Positions 10,418-23,718 are shown, counted from the first letter of the stretch. The stretch is 64,000 nt of DNA from Adiantum capillus-veneris (GCA_014529385.2 CM043953.1:79846338-79910337), one strand, 5' to 3'. The notes: generated from the letters alone by a model not told the origin. Numbers and translations are program-made.

Positions 10418-12909
10418 AGTTCAGTTGTTATTGAAGTGCTAAAAGTCTGTTCAGTTTGTTCTTTTCTATTGGCACATGGTGCCCACCTTGTGACAGAGAG
10501 CATATGATCATGACGGCTTAGTGGTTGAGCATTTCATGCATGCCAAAGATCTACTAGCAGAGCTTCTAGTAGTTATGTTTGACCGGGCCATGTGTGAGGG
10601 CTTGCCTGATACTTGGAGCCTATCTACGATTCTACCTATCTTCAAGTCAGGAGACCCTATGGAGCATGGGAATTATCGCACTATCATGATGACACACACT
10701 AGCACGGTTGTACATATCCATTCTTGAGCAGCAATTGAGTAGATGGGCAGAGAGGAAAGGAATGCGTGCAGCTGGGCAGGCAGGGTTCAGGAGAGGCTTC
10801 TTTACTCTTGACCATATCTTGACACTCAGGGCCATCATCGAGGAGGGCAGATCTCATGGGAGACAAATCTATTGTAGCTTTGTGGACTTCCGCAAAGCCT
10901 TTGACACAGTACGCAGAGCTAGATTGATGTGCAGATTACAAGAGCTGGGAGTACCCACAGAGCTCATTTGGGGGATCATGGCATTGTACGGATCAGTAGT
11001 AGGGAATGTACGCACCTCTAAGGGACTTATCTACACCGGTTCACTCCACTATTGGGGTGAAGCAGGGATGCCCGCTCACTCCTACTCTATTCGGTATGTA
11101 TGTGGATGAGGTTTTGACTACATTGAGAGCGATGGTGATAGAGGCGCACAGCTGGCAGGGAAATGGATTCCACTTTTGTTATATGCTGATGATATTTGTG
11201 TTGATCTCCGAATCTTTGGAGGGGATGCAACGTCACTTGGATGCTTTGCATAGGTTTGCCCACGAAAGTGGTTTGTCTGTCAACCTTGGTAAAACCAAGG
11301 TTATGGTGTTTAATACCACCCCACAGTGGATCGGCAAGTCAGCACCTACATTCATATACGGCCAGGAGACTGTGGAGTAGACAGATGCTTACACTTACCT
11401 TGAAGTGGTTTTTAGCGAACCTGCATTCTCACTAAGGAGAGCAGCAGAGACCAGATTGACTAGAGCCCATGCAACATTGGGTAGATTGGAGAGGATGTGT
11501 TCAAAGATTCAGTTTCAGGAGCCTCGAACGAAGGTCTGGCTCTTTGACACTTTGGTGGCTTCTACATTGGATCATCACTGGAGGTCGGGTCGCACTGATG
11601 GATGGGGGAGCATGGAGAAACCTCTCGTCTCTATGATCTTGCGGCTCATTAGAGCCAAGGCCTCAGTACCACGTGCCATTATCCGAGCAGAGCTAGCGGC
11701 TCCCCCCAATAGTGGTTGAGGCACTCACCAGAACAGTCTCCTTCATACACCGCATGTGGGAACTTCCTAGAGAAAGATATGCTCGCTTTGCACTTGAGTC
11801 GTCTCGACAGTTACCCATGCAGGGAGATACAACATGCTGGTATGGGGAGATGACATCATGGTTTCAGGCGCATGGGTTCAGCATAGACAGGTTGCTACCA
11901 CTCATTGGATGCACCATCTCTCACTCTTACACAGTCTGAGATCACCAGGCTCATCCCGCAAGACATGACCCAGCTAGACACTAGGAGGACATGGACACAG
12001 CCAGCACAGAAGCTGGGCACGAAGATGGCTTTCTACAGAGAGCATCTTCTCCAACTTCCGAAGGATGGTTTTGTGACGAGACCCAGATACATTGACACCC
12101 ACTTGGCTCATGGGATACAATGTGCTATTGGCCAATTACGTACATCTTCTCACCAACTGCGGATTGAGGCTGGGAGAGCGGAGTACCAACAGAGGCCAGG
12201 ACATGCCCCTTGTGTGACATGGAGCTTGAGACAGAGTTGCACTACACATGCCGCTGCCCCATCTACTACGAGATATGAGGCCACTTCCATTGCTTGTTCA
12301 GAGAGGGTTTTGGACCACTCTCTAGAGTCATGAGATATGAGGATCAGAGATGCCTGGGTTTGTTCTTGCTCGAGATGCGCAGACACAGAGATAGCATGAT
12401 GAGTGGAGAGGCTAGCCAGTCTCAGAGACGGAGCACAAATTTCTTTAGAGCAGACACTGGACAGCCGCAGGAGCTATTCCCACAGTAGAGCTCACATTCA
12501 TCTCACTCCAGAGGCACACTGATCGACCGAACGATTGAGCTGGGGAAATCCAGGCACCCACAACTGCGGAGGACTACATAGCATTGACGAAGCTGCACCA
12601 GAAGATTCGGAGCACTTTGGCCAGGCATGCACGACGCCCGGTCACACTATTGACTATGGAGGAGATTGATGAGATCCGCCAACGACCGATGCTAGATCTC
12701 CTGTGATTTAGCTATCCCAGCCAGCCGCTCATTTTGCTTAGTTCACATCAACTAGCCTAGGATCCCATAGTAGTTTTTGTTTTGTTATGTTGTTATTTTG
12801 TTACTCTTACTTTGTAACAGATCCACCATATGTAACTTTCTGGTCTCATAGGTCACTTTGTCCTTTTGAAGACGTTAATATAACATTTCATTTCATTTCA
12901 TTTCTCTCT

Positions 12910-13768
12910 ATAAGACGAGGATACATAAATACTCATCTATCCCTCGGGATACAATGTGCTATTGGTCAGATACGCACATCCTCACATCAGCTAGAGATCC
13001 GGATAGGCAGATTTAGAGGAGTACCCGGCGCCTGCTGAGTCCAGGATTTGTCAGATATGCCAGATAGAGCCCGAGACAAAGCTACATTACAGTCACTGCC
13101 CAGTATACTATGAGATACAGGCCGCTTTCATTGTATATCAAGAGAGGGTTTTGGACCACTTTCTAGAGTCATGAGATACCAGGATCAGAGATGCCTCGGA
13201 TTATACTTACTGGAGATTCGTAGACACAAAGAGGACATCTTGAAGAGGGGCACAATAAGAGAGATCCAGCGACAGTGGCAGATTACAAATTTCTTTTAGT
13301 CACAAACAAAGGAGTTCGAGCAGCCCCACAGCATAGCAGCACCTGAGGCACCAAAGGCATACTGCTTGGTCGGGCAATAGAATTGGGATGGTCCCGTCGC
13401 CCACGGATGAGGGGGCCCTCTCGACATTGACGTAGATTGCCACAAAGGATCCATACCATACTGGCGCAACATAGGAGCTGTCCCGACAAAGTGCGTAACT
13501 TGGAGGACATTGAACCTCTATATCCTTTTGGATACTGATGTATATGTATATGATGCCTCTACTGTCAGAGAGCTCCATTGTATCAGCTCACCCTTTGTAT
13601 TCCCTTTGTATCAGCTTTCACCCCACCCCTACCCACTATTTTCTTTTCAGTTCTTTGTACTTTTTGTACCCAGACTTGGTATTAAATTCACCACATGTAA
13701 CCTTTTGGTCTCACAGGTCATTTTGGCCTTTTGAAGACCTTGATATTTCATTTCATTTCATTTCTCTC
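12910..13768 (+). mobile_element. 5'-truncated LINE, C-terminal domain to tail
   Basis: Starts immediately after the tail of the preceding LINE. It encodes a broken C-terminal domain (IQCAIGQIRTSSHQLEI at about 12945-13005, then degraded CxxC and ITNFF) and the 3' UTR with the hairpin at 13708-13738 and an ATTTC tail ending in a short TC tract. Confidence 0.85.
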
Positions 13769-13771
13769 TCT

Positions 13772-14008
13772 CTCTTTTCTGGATGGTGGTTGTTCAAAAG
13801 AATATTGAAGGTCTTCAACTATAGACATTTCAGTTCTTTGTACTTTTGTACCCAGACCTGGTATTAGATTCATCACATGTAACCTTTTGGTCTCAATAGG
13901 TCATTTTGGCCTTTTGAAGACGTTAATATTACATTTCATTTCATTTCATTTCTCTCTCTCTTTTCTGGATGGTGGTTGTTCAAAAGAATATTGAAGATCT
14001 TCAACTTA
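13772..14008 (+). repeat. 47-bp direct repeat flanking a LINE tail
   Basis: The copies start cttttctggatggtgg and end tcttcaact, with one mismatch. Either a long target-site duplication made by insertion of the LINE tail between them, or a tandem duplication of a 180-bp unit. Confidence 0.85.
13818..13966 (+). mobile_element. Very short LINE 3' end
   Basis: About 150 bp: 3' UTR, hairpin (13890-13921), ATTTC tail. Flanked on both sides by a near-identical 47-bp sequence (about 13772-13818 and 13961-14008). Confidence 0.85.
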
Positions 14009-14226
14009 GATAAACACAATTCTTTCAATGAACTTTCAGTTTATCCCTTTTGTACTAAATCTGGAAACAATTTGGATTTTAGTAGAAACCCCTTCACCGT
14101 GTATTGCCAATTGTCATTTGTAAGAGTTTTTTCTATTCAGATGTGGGTATTTTCAATTCCTACACACACAAAATATATGTCATGAAAGCCATACTTCCTT
14201 AAAAAAAAGTGAAGTGATTGACAAAC

Positions 14227-17200
14227 CTGCAGCCTTTCAGGCTCATCTGTTACTGGCAGTGGAAAATTAACTCTCCAATCAGAAGGTGCTAAAGTCTTTG
14301 GCTCGTCAGAAGGGGTTTGACTTAACCATAGTGGTTCACCCAATCGATTTGTATATGTAGTGTATGGACGTAGTAGCAAAATCTGCAAGTTACGTCAAAT
14401 GCACGTCAGTAATCTCAGCAGGTTCTTTATTAACTCGACTTGAGCTACAAAACACCCAGCCTCGGTCTAGAAGTCAAAACATTCAAGACACCCCTAAATG
14501 GATAAGGAGAACATCCCAAATAGATAAGGCATCAAGTATTAATTATTCAAAACACGGCTGCTTTATCCCAATCAATTCAAATTTTTCTGGATGAAAGGAA
14601 GGAAGATATGAAAGGGCCTTGTTGACGTGTAAAACTGTAATGTTCACTCGAACCCTGCCCATGATTAAGCTGATGAAAATATTGGAGATCAGCAAGGGGC
14701 CTCGTTCAGGAGTTGATACAACACTTAACCCAAACCCTGACAGTGATTTAGAAGAATGGACAAACTATCTTAAACAAAACTAAAATTGTTGAGTTAAAAC
14801 ATTTAACCACCACCACCTTTGTCGGAATGCCTTGATATGGGCACAATTTGGTCGAAGCCAAAATCTTGTAACACCTTGATCCTGTCTCATCTAGAGCTCT
14901 CAATTCAACAGACTCATCCTGCACTTTCAAGAACGCCTTGTTACCACACGAACCATTAGAGTACAAGGGCTAAAAAAAGCATCTTATCATGAAGCAGCAG
15001 CTTACCGCCTGGCTGAGAGGAGCGAGTGATGTGGGATCTGGAAAACATGTTTCAGCTAGTGCAACAAAAATACCCATCTTCTCTATATTGAAATTGGACA
15101 ACATGGTGAATTGGCCATCCATTTCCTCAGGCTGCACTATTTCTAAGATCTTTATGTTTGAGGTTGCTTTTGAATCTAGATGCACATGCAACCTATTCTT
15201 GTCTTTAAGCTCTGCAAAATTACAATAAACAGGTGGAATCTTCTTCACATCAAGCCAGCAAGGCACATAAAATCTGATTCTTCTGGCAATTGTATCCTTT
15301 CCATTGGAAGAATGATCAACAAGGACATTAAGGGGCCTGCAATATGGGAAGCTTAATTGCACAATGACTAAGTAGAAGGGACCAAGTACTTAAATTTAGT
15401 CAAATCAAAACATGATACCTTTGAGTTCTAAAATGTTTCAACGTGATATGTCTAGCGACTTGTTTAAAGGGATGAGAGATGAGAACAGGTACCTGTTTTA
15501 CAAGCAAAGGAACAAAGGAAAGAAAATGCTTGGTGAATTTAGTACCAGGAAATATCTAAAAGTGAGAGCAATCTGTAATTTCTACGGTGAAAGAAAGCTA
15601 CAAAGAATATTCACTAATGTTTGCAAAAGAATGAGATGGTCCATAAGTCCCAAAAAGAAAAGCATTACATCTTCTGGCTGCCAGCCTCCTTGCGGAATCC
15701 ATGTCAAATATAGCGCTTGCCTAATGTCGACCCCATATAGGTAAGCTTTTTGACCAGGTTCAATAACACCTTTCTCTCGCAAGATGAGGTTGTTTCCAGA
15801 ACTTTTCTCAAGTACTGTGTACTCAGATGAAACAGGCAGAAAGTTCTGCAACACTAAGGGGGCCACAATTTCAATTTGCCAGTCCTTTAGAGGATCCAAC
15901 TGTGGACTTGTTCCCCTGTCCCTTGCTTTAATATCGAAAACAAACCAAAGACTCTTCAAATGCTCAGAGCTTGATCCTGCCTCCTTGCAACACTGGATTA
16001 GCTGCTCAGCTTCAACCAAGGAATGCAGACTTACTTCTGAATTACTCTTTTGCTTCCCCTTAGGTTCTGTGTGCCCTTTACAGCAAACAAAATTACTCCA
16101 TTCAAACAGGTGATCACTTTGACCATTTGAACCTGTTTCCTCTTGCAGCCGAATTTGAAAAACATAGTCTGGACTCTCTGGTCGCAAGGTTGTTATAGGG
16201 ACAGTAATACTTTCTTGAGGATGTAAAGTACCAAGTAGGAAAGGATCAGTTCCATGCATGCCAGCACTTTTTCTCGAACGAAGGGACTGATCCCGTTCAT
16301 TTTCATGAATTTGGACATCACCACGTTTTTCGTTGTCTGAGCTCAAGTTATCGGTAACTTTGGAGTGATTATTTCCATCAATTAATGAGCTGCCAAAAGA
16401 GTCTGGCACAGTAGTGTGAATTCCAGAGCTAGAAACATGCGCCTTGTTTGTCAATTTTTCTGATAATCTGACATCTAGGAGGAATTCAGTCTCATTTTTT
16501 ATTACAACCAACGAACGGAAAGTAATTTCTTTATGCATATCATCTAAAGTAGTCTCAGTAGCTATTGTGTCATCACCAAGACGCCAACAAGTAGCACTTG
16601 CAGCATAATTTAATCCTATTTCTCGCCAGCATTCTCTATTTTTGTAGGAGACTTGGATTGTTCCAGGCCTCAGATCTTTAGCAGCACCTCCATCAGAACG
16701 TTCTTGCTCCTCATCTTTCAAAGTGGGAAAGCAGTAGATGCTGTACCAGACCTCTCCATTGTCACTGCTTTCTCCATTCTGCTGTTAAAAATCCCACCAT
16801 CAATCATCACCTTTTGGATAAATCAATCACTCAAATTGCACAATTTAGAGAGGAGATCTGAGAGCCCTTTGGAAAAGATAACTCGGGATGCACTATTCAA
16901 ATAATCTACTCTCAAGGATAGGCAATATAGATCGTGACAAAAAAGAAGCTTCCGTCATGAAGATACTGTCAATTTAGACTTCCTTGCATCAGTTTTGAAG
17001 TAGCTTCAAAGGATAATTCAATCATCATACCTTGCTTTTCTGTGGTGGCTTCAAAGCTTCCCGTTTAATGTTGAACATGCACACAGGTCGAGCATCTCCT
17101 TTCTTCTCCGTATCTATGCTTGAATCTCTTGCAGAAGATGCCAGTGGAAATGAGCAGTAACCAACTGCCGCCCCTGCCAAAGCAAAAAGGAATAAACATT

Positions 17201-20200
17201 GGCCTAAATATGGGGACTATGACAGGATGATCATATGTATCTTATAATGTGGGCATTAGGAATAAACCTGTTGCGAGTTCTGTTATCATAATCTCAACTG
17301 TACAAGAGTCCTGGTAAATCATAAAAAATGAGTGAATATTCTTGCTGACTGTCTTCAAAATTCAAATACGAAAGTTTTCCAAAAACAACGCAATCTACTA
17401 TGATTTAATGATTGCCTCATAAAATCACATGTTTATGCTGAACTCGAACTAGTATTTTCTAGATGAGGCATGCCAACTGCTACTTTTACTCCATGTTACA
17501 CACACGCGCGTGCATGCATGCGTGTGCACACACACACACACACACACAACTTTTTTTTTGTAAATCTTGATTTAGTTTACAAGTGGGAAACCTCAAAGCG
17601 AGGAGAACCCACAATAAAGAATACAAAAGATTGAGCATTGTGATGCTCCGAAAGCTAGAAACAATCAAAGAAAGTCCTATAGGCTTCAAGAGAGATGTCT
17701 CCCACATCATAAGCATAGTGTAGTGCTTGTCCAAGCAAAAACTTGAAGTATGGGAAAGGGTCAATTTCCAGTGCATGGAACATCTGAGAGTTACGTTGGT
17801 GCCATATGGTCCACATAACCCAAAATATGACCCAACTCAAGAAGACCTCCAAGGAGACTGTGGCAGTTGGAGAACTCCAAAAATCCAGAATCGTCTGTGA
17901 AAGATTCCGGATGGGAAGCGAAGACGCAGAGCAGAGGACACTCGTTTGATGAAAATCCGGGAGCAACGGCAATTCCAAAGCAAATACAGACTCGTCAGCC
18001 CGATGACATTGGACACAACGAGAGGAGGCAATGCGTTGTGCATGCAACAAAGTACCAACCGGTAAAGCACCCACTATGCATCACCATACGAGAATGCGTT
18101 CCTTGAGTGGTAGATGATTCTTCCAAATGCGAGATAGCATTCTTTGCCGCCACAACTGAGACTTGGAGAGTGACCAAAATTGATTTCCATGAGACACAAT
18201 CCATGCATTGGACTGCACCAAAGCATAAACTAATCCAGCCGATATACAATCGAACCTAGCATGGGAAAGATGCCAATCAGAAACCCAAGAGTCCCCACAT
18301 AAAGGAGGCACTGGAGAAATGTCGGCAAGTAACTGTTGAATTTGCTCACACACAGACACACACACACACACACCCACACGGAGAAGAAATTTGAACCCAG
18401 TTTCCCCTTAAACATATCTGCAAGTTAGACGAGGCAATATTACCATCAACTTTATGATATGTAGCAACAACGAGCAATACGACATCCCCACGAAGGTCGC
18501 CAGTGCCTAGCGTGCATGTAGGAAAGCGGGGCGCTGAAAATTTGCCATTACTTGGCAAGGAGCAGTATTACCATGGCTGAGTTTTCCCATCACCTCTGAA
18601 ATGCCATTTGAAGTTCATTTAATTAAGGAAATAACCCTTTACAAACCTGCACCCACCCTCCCGATGATGCGGGATACCCTCCACAAATCTCCAGCATTTC
18701 AAGAAATGTTAAAAGGTAAATCTTACTTTTCTCTAAATCATACATGATAAGTCTCCAATGTAATAGCAGGAAGATTCATATTTGTACACTAGCCTGAAAA
18801 TGGCACAGAAAATAAATTCTTCTTGAACAGTCCACACTTGATGGAATGTTGTCTGTCTCGTCTGTTCAGCATGACCCACTTGGATCCCCCAATCCTGTAC
18901 GCAAGTCACGCCATATTTTGAACTTCTTCTGTATTTGATGGTGCAATGAGGAGGTTGGTATGGCCAGAGACTTCACATTTTTAGCACCTGCCCATGGGTT
19001 TTCTGTTTTTGGGGGGACCACTCCAGTGTTGAGTCCATCTTCTTTCACATCCAAATTGTGGAAGTCCGGGAGAGCTGTGTGAATATAGCTCTAAAAAACA
19101 TGCAGAATGGCTTCCACATTTGCTTTGGGTGTGTACAGAAGAGGAAGTCTTGCAACATACACCATATCACGGCCTAAAGAATTAGAGAAAATAGAAGCAT
19201 TGATCATCACTATCAAAAGGTTGAAGATAGTGATGTTAGAGATGCTCGCTTCCAACATTGCATCAAGACCCATTTTCATTTTAAATGAGGCATGAAAAAA
19301 TTCTACAATGGTGGGAAGAGTAGTCTCAGATGACTTGGTGGGGCTACATGCTGCCAGTTAGATGCCTTTGCTTCATAACATGTCTTGTACACTACTTGTC
19401 TCCAATTTTCTTGATAAGCGATATGTCTCCATAAATAAACACGCCCCCCCCCCCCCCCCCCCCCCCCCCTTTCCCTTCCCCAACGGGCCCGCGGGGATAG
19501 GGACATGCAGAATGGATAGATTTTATAGCTCTCAAAAACATGCAGAATGGCTTCCACATTTTCTTTGGGCGTGGATAGACTTATTTGCTCAGAAATGGTC
19601 AATGGCTGTCCTCTCGATAACTTGCACACTAAACTTGTAACGTGCTTGGCAGAAAACACCAGTTATACTTACTTTCACTTGAACACGTGAAAACATTAAC
19701 TTACAACATCCCTACAAAGACTGCACTCAACAAAGATTCACAACTGAGCAAATAAAGACATTACCATTGAAACTCAGAAACTTATTAATACTTTCACATC
19801 AGAAAAAGCTTCATGTGATAAGAATCAGTACCTCCCTCCCCATTTCACAAAAAAAAACTTCATTCCACTCAACAACTTGAAAGCCTGAATCTGCAGACTT
19901 TGTTGGAGTAACGCAGCGTGTTCGCCCACTTTGTTGATCTAGTTGGAAGCTATCTGCTGTCTGTAGCTGTGGGAAGATCCTCACAGTTGCCATGTACTTT
20001 TGATCTCCAAAAGAATCACTCGAACGAATCTACATGTAAAGGCTTAATGTTTGGGAACCAAAGCCTGCTTCCAAAAGTCTGCTTCCAATGAAACGGAGAC
20101 AACAGATGCATACCTTTGAGGATCCCAACAATATCGCAACGATTCTTACAGACATCCTATCTATGTTTACTTTCAAGCTAGGATCCAAAATGCTACTTGA

Positions 20201-23200
20201 GGTTGGAAGTTGTATAGATGCCGTGCCCCCCGATGGCAACGGTACAATTTTGAGTTGACCATTGATATCAACACATCGTATTAGGAGATCTTCACCTAGC
20301 TTGTTGTGGTGAATAACTTGGAAGCTCTTCTTGTGCCTAAACTCCAAAGCTGGCTGCTTTCGCTCCCTCTTGCTAGCTTTTCCAGCCTACAAATTTCAAG
20401 GAAACTTTATACCAAACTTGCAAGAGTGTTTACAATTAGAGAAGTTCTTAAAGTTTAAAGGTTTCTGTGACCTACCATGGTATCTGCTTTTGAGTTTTCC
20501 ATCAACTTGGATAATGTGTTCCAGCTAGCATAAGCTTCCAACATCATGTTTAGATTATTTACTGAAATGTTAGCATTGAATATGTTTGTGGAAACAATTC
20601 TAAGTTGAGATGTTGTTCCGTTTTGCTTAGAGGAGGATTTCTTGTAGTTATGCCTGGACAAAGAAAATGTGAGCAGTTAGTCAAACAGATGATAACACAT
20701 CTTTGCTAAGAAAAAAGGAATTTTGAGAAACTTTTGGGACGAAAATTTGTTGTGGCAACATATTATTCTCAGAAAAATTTAGCTCAAAATGAATAACAAT
20801 GCACTTCACCCCCTCGAAACAAAACAGGAAAGAAAGCAGTTGAATCACCTCAATAACAAATAAACAAGATGACGAAACAGTAGCAAGCTGTCCTAACAGA
20901 GTTCTGGTCTAAACTTAGAACATTAAAATGCCAACATGCCTCTACAATGAAGCAAACACCATTGTGTCTCCTTTCTTTGCACACTCCAAAGACTAATGAT
21001 GACTGTCCCTCTCTCTAACTGCTAGCGCAAATATTCTTTTTCAGACATATACTTCAACATGCTTCTACAACAAAGAAAATGCCATTTTATTTCCTGCTTT
21101 GCTAGCTTCAAAATTCTTTCCCAGCTTAGAGGGAATCCACTAACACATAACATTCTGGCTAGCTGCCTTGCTCAGAAAAATTTACCTTACAACCCCATCA
21201 AAGGGCTCAATCAAAGGCTCCCAAGCATAACATTTCCCATTGTATGTCATGGCAGTTACCGAGAAATGCAAGGTTGAACATAATGAGTCTGTCCTTCCAT
21301 GAGAGCTCGCATTTACACCAGCAAAAGAGACATTCAGTAATGGAATCATCTGTAGAATGCAAAACAAGACTGTTATAGGGCTGGAAAAAAAATGGGACAT
21401 TTCAATCCAAGCCACAGTATATTATCATACCAGGCCTCTAAAATCGTCATAAATCACTGCTGACAATGTCCTCAGCTCAGCATCAACCACAAGATTATCT
21501 GGCTCATTATCTTGCTGTGACTCTACAAGACGAAAAGCCAGTCTTTTTGGTGGAGTCTTCGAACCCTTTTGCACAATAAATGTTCCCAGCTGAGACCACA
21601 ATAACATGTTATTAGAAACATTGTCTGTACTGTAAAACCACGCCAAATTGGGTATCACAGAGAAGAAATCAACGAAAAAGTTGTAACCTCATTTCCCACA
21701 GACCAAACACTGAGTATTTCATCCATGCGCTTTGATCTTTCATTGCTCCAAGTTTTACCTACATAATGTGATTGCACTACCGAATCGTTTCTGATGCACT
21801 CAAATGAGGCCACAATATCTGGATCGATTTTTTCACTTTCAGTTGCAACGCATCCAAGGGCAGTATACCCTGGAGGAGCCAAGGGGAACCAAATAAATAG
21901 CTCATTAAAAGCCCTTTGTTTTTTGATGTGACCAGATGAAACAAAATCTGAGGGCTTTTTTAGCAGCAGACCCTCGTGCTGGTTGCGAAATACTAAACCA
22001 GCACTGGGAGGTTCATACCTGCAAAAAGTTGACTGCATATAAGCACATACACTAAAAATTCGATAGAAGGTTGTTTAGAATTTGTCGGAAACAACAGCAA
22101 AGGTTGGCTAAAACATGCATACCCCTCAACAGCAAGGTCACCAGCGAAACAACAACCTGGAGGAAGAATTGGCCTCCAGATGGATATCTTATCATTAGCA
22201 TTGTCACCTTTATTCCACCAAACCAACTTGAAACCTGCCACAGGTTCACAAAGCTCTCTTGGAACTGCTAACCCTGGTGTTGGCTGAGACTGCTCTACAT
22301 TATCTGCAGCTGATTGTTCACCAAGAACATCCTCACTTGTGGGAGCTCCACGTATAGCATTTGGATCACTGATTTTAACTTTCGGAAACCCTAGAGAACA
22401 TGCAACTTGTAGCAATTCAAAGGGCTTGGGCATTACAGAGTTGTGGTTCCCACTTTCTACAAAAAATGAGCCTAGAGAATTATCCACTCTCCAAAAGGCT
22501 CCCCTTGGTTTGCCTCCCTCCCTACAAAAAGAAAACACAGCCGATCAAAGTGATACAACTCAGGCAAGTAATATGACCAGGTAGGCAAGCCATATCTCTA
22601 CAAGTGTAGCTTACACTGGAGTTTCTATATGGATGCAATCCTTCAAACATGATGAGGTGACAAATCTTTCTTTGATGCAGAGTACAGATGAAAGCGGAGG
22701 TGGGTCTGTCCCTTGCACTACAATGCAGCCAAAAGCCACATAACTGGGTGGAGGAATCGGCATCCAGATGGAGCATACTTCTCGTGAGTCATTATCTCTT
22801 GACACCCAAACTCTCTCAAACTTAATGGGCCTCTTGAACCAAGCAAGGCTCAAGTTCAAAGCAAGAACTCCCTTAGCCAATGGCTCATCACTGTAAATGC
22901 AAAATAGGAAAACTTTAGCCAATAGCTCATCACCCTCCAGACTAGATTTGAAAAAAAATTCATAGCAATCAAGAAGTTGATATGATGAGTAACAAAGAGA
23001 CACTTACGAGGGAGTGACACTATCACCAAGGACCGCAAAACCGGGGGGAGGCCTTGCTCGCCAGAATGTTACCCTCTGCTCAGTCAAGCTTGCTGTGTTC
23101 CCAAACAAGATACAATGAATACAACATTGTTTTCATATCTGCAAAGTTTTCAAGTCTGCCACACACTTACATTCATCCACCCATATTTTGTCGAACTGGT

Positions 23201-23718
23201 AGCATTCAAAAGTAGCTTGCTTGGTGGTGATCCGAAGGAATGACGATATGTCTTCTTGCAGCCTCAAAACCAATTGCAAGACACTAAACGAAAAGTTTGC
23301 AAGTATAGCTGACAGTGTTATGTGAAAATCTTGCTTTCCTGAGACAGAAGAGTACTTAACTTCAGCATTGACAGGCTCTACCACATTTAGTCCGCTACTT
23401 GCTTCTACAGAGAGGCCATTAATCTTTGCATTCAACTCCATGTCTCCACCTTTAAGAACGAATCTGCAATAGGCAGCATATCAATTTGATCATTTGTTAT
23501 TGGGTTCCTTGTGTACATAGTCCAAAGAACCCCACAAACTTTACCATGACTTCCTTCACTTTCCAAACTCTCACTGAAACACTAGAAACAAACATCTGAG
23601 CTGCAAGTATAGCTCACCTCGAAAACACGTCCATTTTTGCACGGATTAGCTTCTCCGTGACTTGAGGGATCACATGGCCACTCATGCTATCATAAAATGT
23701 AAGCTCTGGACCAATAGC
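14227..23718 (-). CDS. VPS13: VPS13-like lipid-transfer protein, internal exons (VAB region)
   Basis: Eighteen exons join in phase with GT-AG borders: 23718-23618, 23463-23171, 23092-23008, 22890-22615, 22521-22123, 22018-21688, 21589-21431, 21349-21186, 20653-20476, 20386-20114, 20029-19832, 17310-17268 (43 bp), 17173-17031, 16781-15669, 15492-15419, 15336-15006, 14969-14808 (or 14817), 14382-14227; about 1,493 codons without a stop. Repeats of the type FWRARPPPGFAVLGD and FPLAPPGYTALGCVA are the hallmark of the VPS13 adaptor-binding (VAB, SHR-BD) domain; VPS13 proteins form rod-like bridges that carry phospholipids at organelle contacts (family knowledge). The chorein N-terminus and the APT1/ATG_C end are absent from the window, and both outermost exons are internal. 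Exon structure and open frames argue for a functional gene with very long introns; a truncated copy remains possible. Confidence 0.9.
17549..18420 (-). mobile_element. L1-type LINE relic in VPS13 intron
   Basis: Minus-strand frames at 17655-18377 encode a zf-RVT-like C-terminal region (WKNHLPLKERILVW, GALPVGTLL, CVQCHRADES, TIWHQRNSQMF) typical of plant L1 LINEs. A T9 run at 17551-17559 on the plus strand would be its poly(A) tail. CA/GT repeats lie at both ends (17497-17548 and 18351-18374). It has a true poly(A) tail and so differs from the ATTTC-tailed LINEs elsewhere. It lies inside the intron between exons 19832 and 17310. Confidence 0.75.
19087..19575 (+). repeat. Direct repeat with poly-C tract in VPS13 intron
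   Basis: A 45-bp sequence containing catgcagaatggcttccaca occurs at about 19087-19134 and 19527-19574. Between them is a C27 run (19444-19470). No coding sense recognised. Confidence 0.8.

Larger units (their letters stand above)
9437..10495 (-). mobile_element. Solo LTR (family 2) with gagag target duplication
   Basis: On the plus strand the block runs from tgtaacaaactg to ccttgtgaca and is bordered by gagag at 9432-9436 and 10496-10500. Both ends match the LTRs of the element at 25720-28740 in reverse orientation. No internal retrotransposon sequence remains, so this is a solo LTR formed by LTR-LTR recombination. It is longer than its relatives (1059 versus about 705 bp) because a LINE 3' end sits inside it (about 9999-10414). 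Confidence 0.92.
7911..12488 (+). pseudogene. LINE ORF2 (endonuclease-RT), broken
   Basis: Frames in order: endonuclease start AAWNCNGSMRLDVG (7914), GSGAVAVLFRE, HRHGASTVDYV (8577); linker with RRKKRAFLARLEQDLYQLF (about 9060-9210, partly tandem-duplicated); interruption 9437-10495; RT with FVDFRKAFDTV (10877), YADD (about 11180) and LSVNLGKTKVMVFN; C-terminal domain with the CPLCDME finger around 12205. At least six frameshifts or stops. The C15 run at 9249-9263 replaces a shorter C/T tract of the sister copy near 42035. Confidence 0.85.
6991..12909 (+). mobile_element. LINE copy with ORF1 and ORF2, interrupted by a solo LTR
   Basis: Nearly full-length APE-type LINE: ORF1 (7004-7858), endonuclease (about 7910-8840), RT (10496-11720), C-terminal domain (11712-12488), 3' UTR with the family hairpin at 12843-12873 and an ATTTC-repeat tail ending near 12909. 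The copy is split by a solo LTR at 9437-10495 with a gagag target duplication on both sides. Many frameshifts and stops break ORF2; the YADD box near 11180 is intact but followed directly by a 1-nt insertion. The 5' end is not defined; ORF1 may be N-terminally shortened relative to the copies at 34992 and 53594. Confidence 0.88.

Noticed and set aside
17497-17548. CA/GT microsatellite as a regulatory element
   Set aside because: Ordinary dinucleotide repeat next to the L1 relic tail.
18866-19054. Extra VPS13 exon candidate
   Set aside because: No VPS13-like residues, and the exons on both sides already join in phase through the 43-bp exon.
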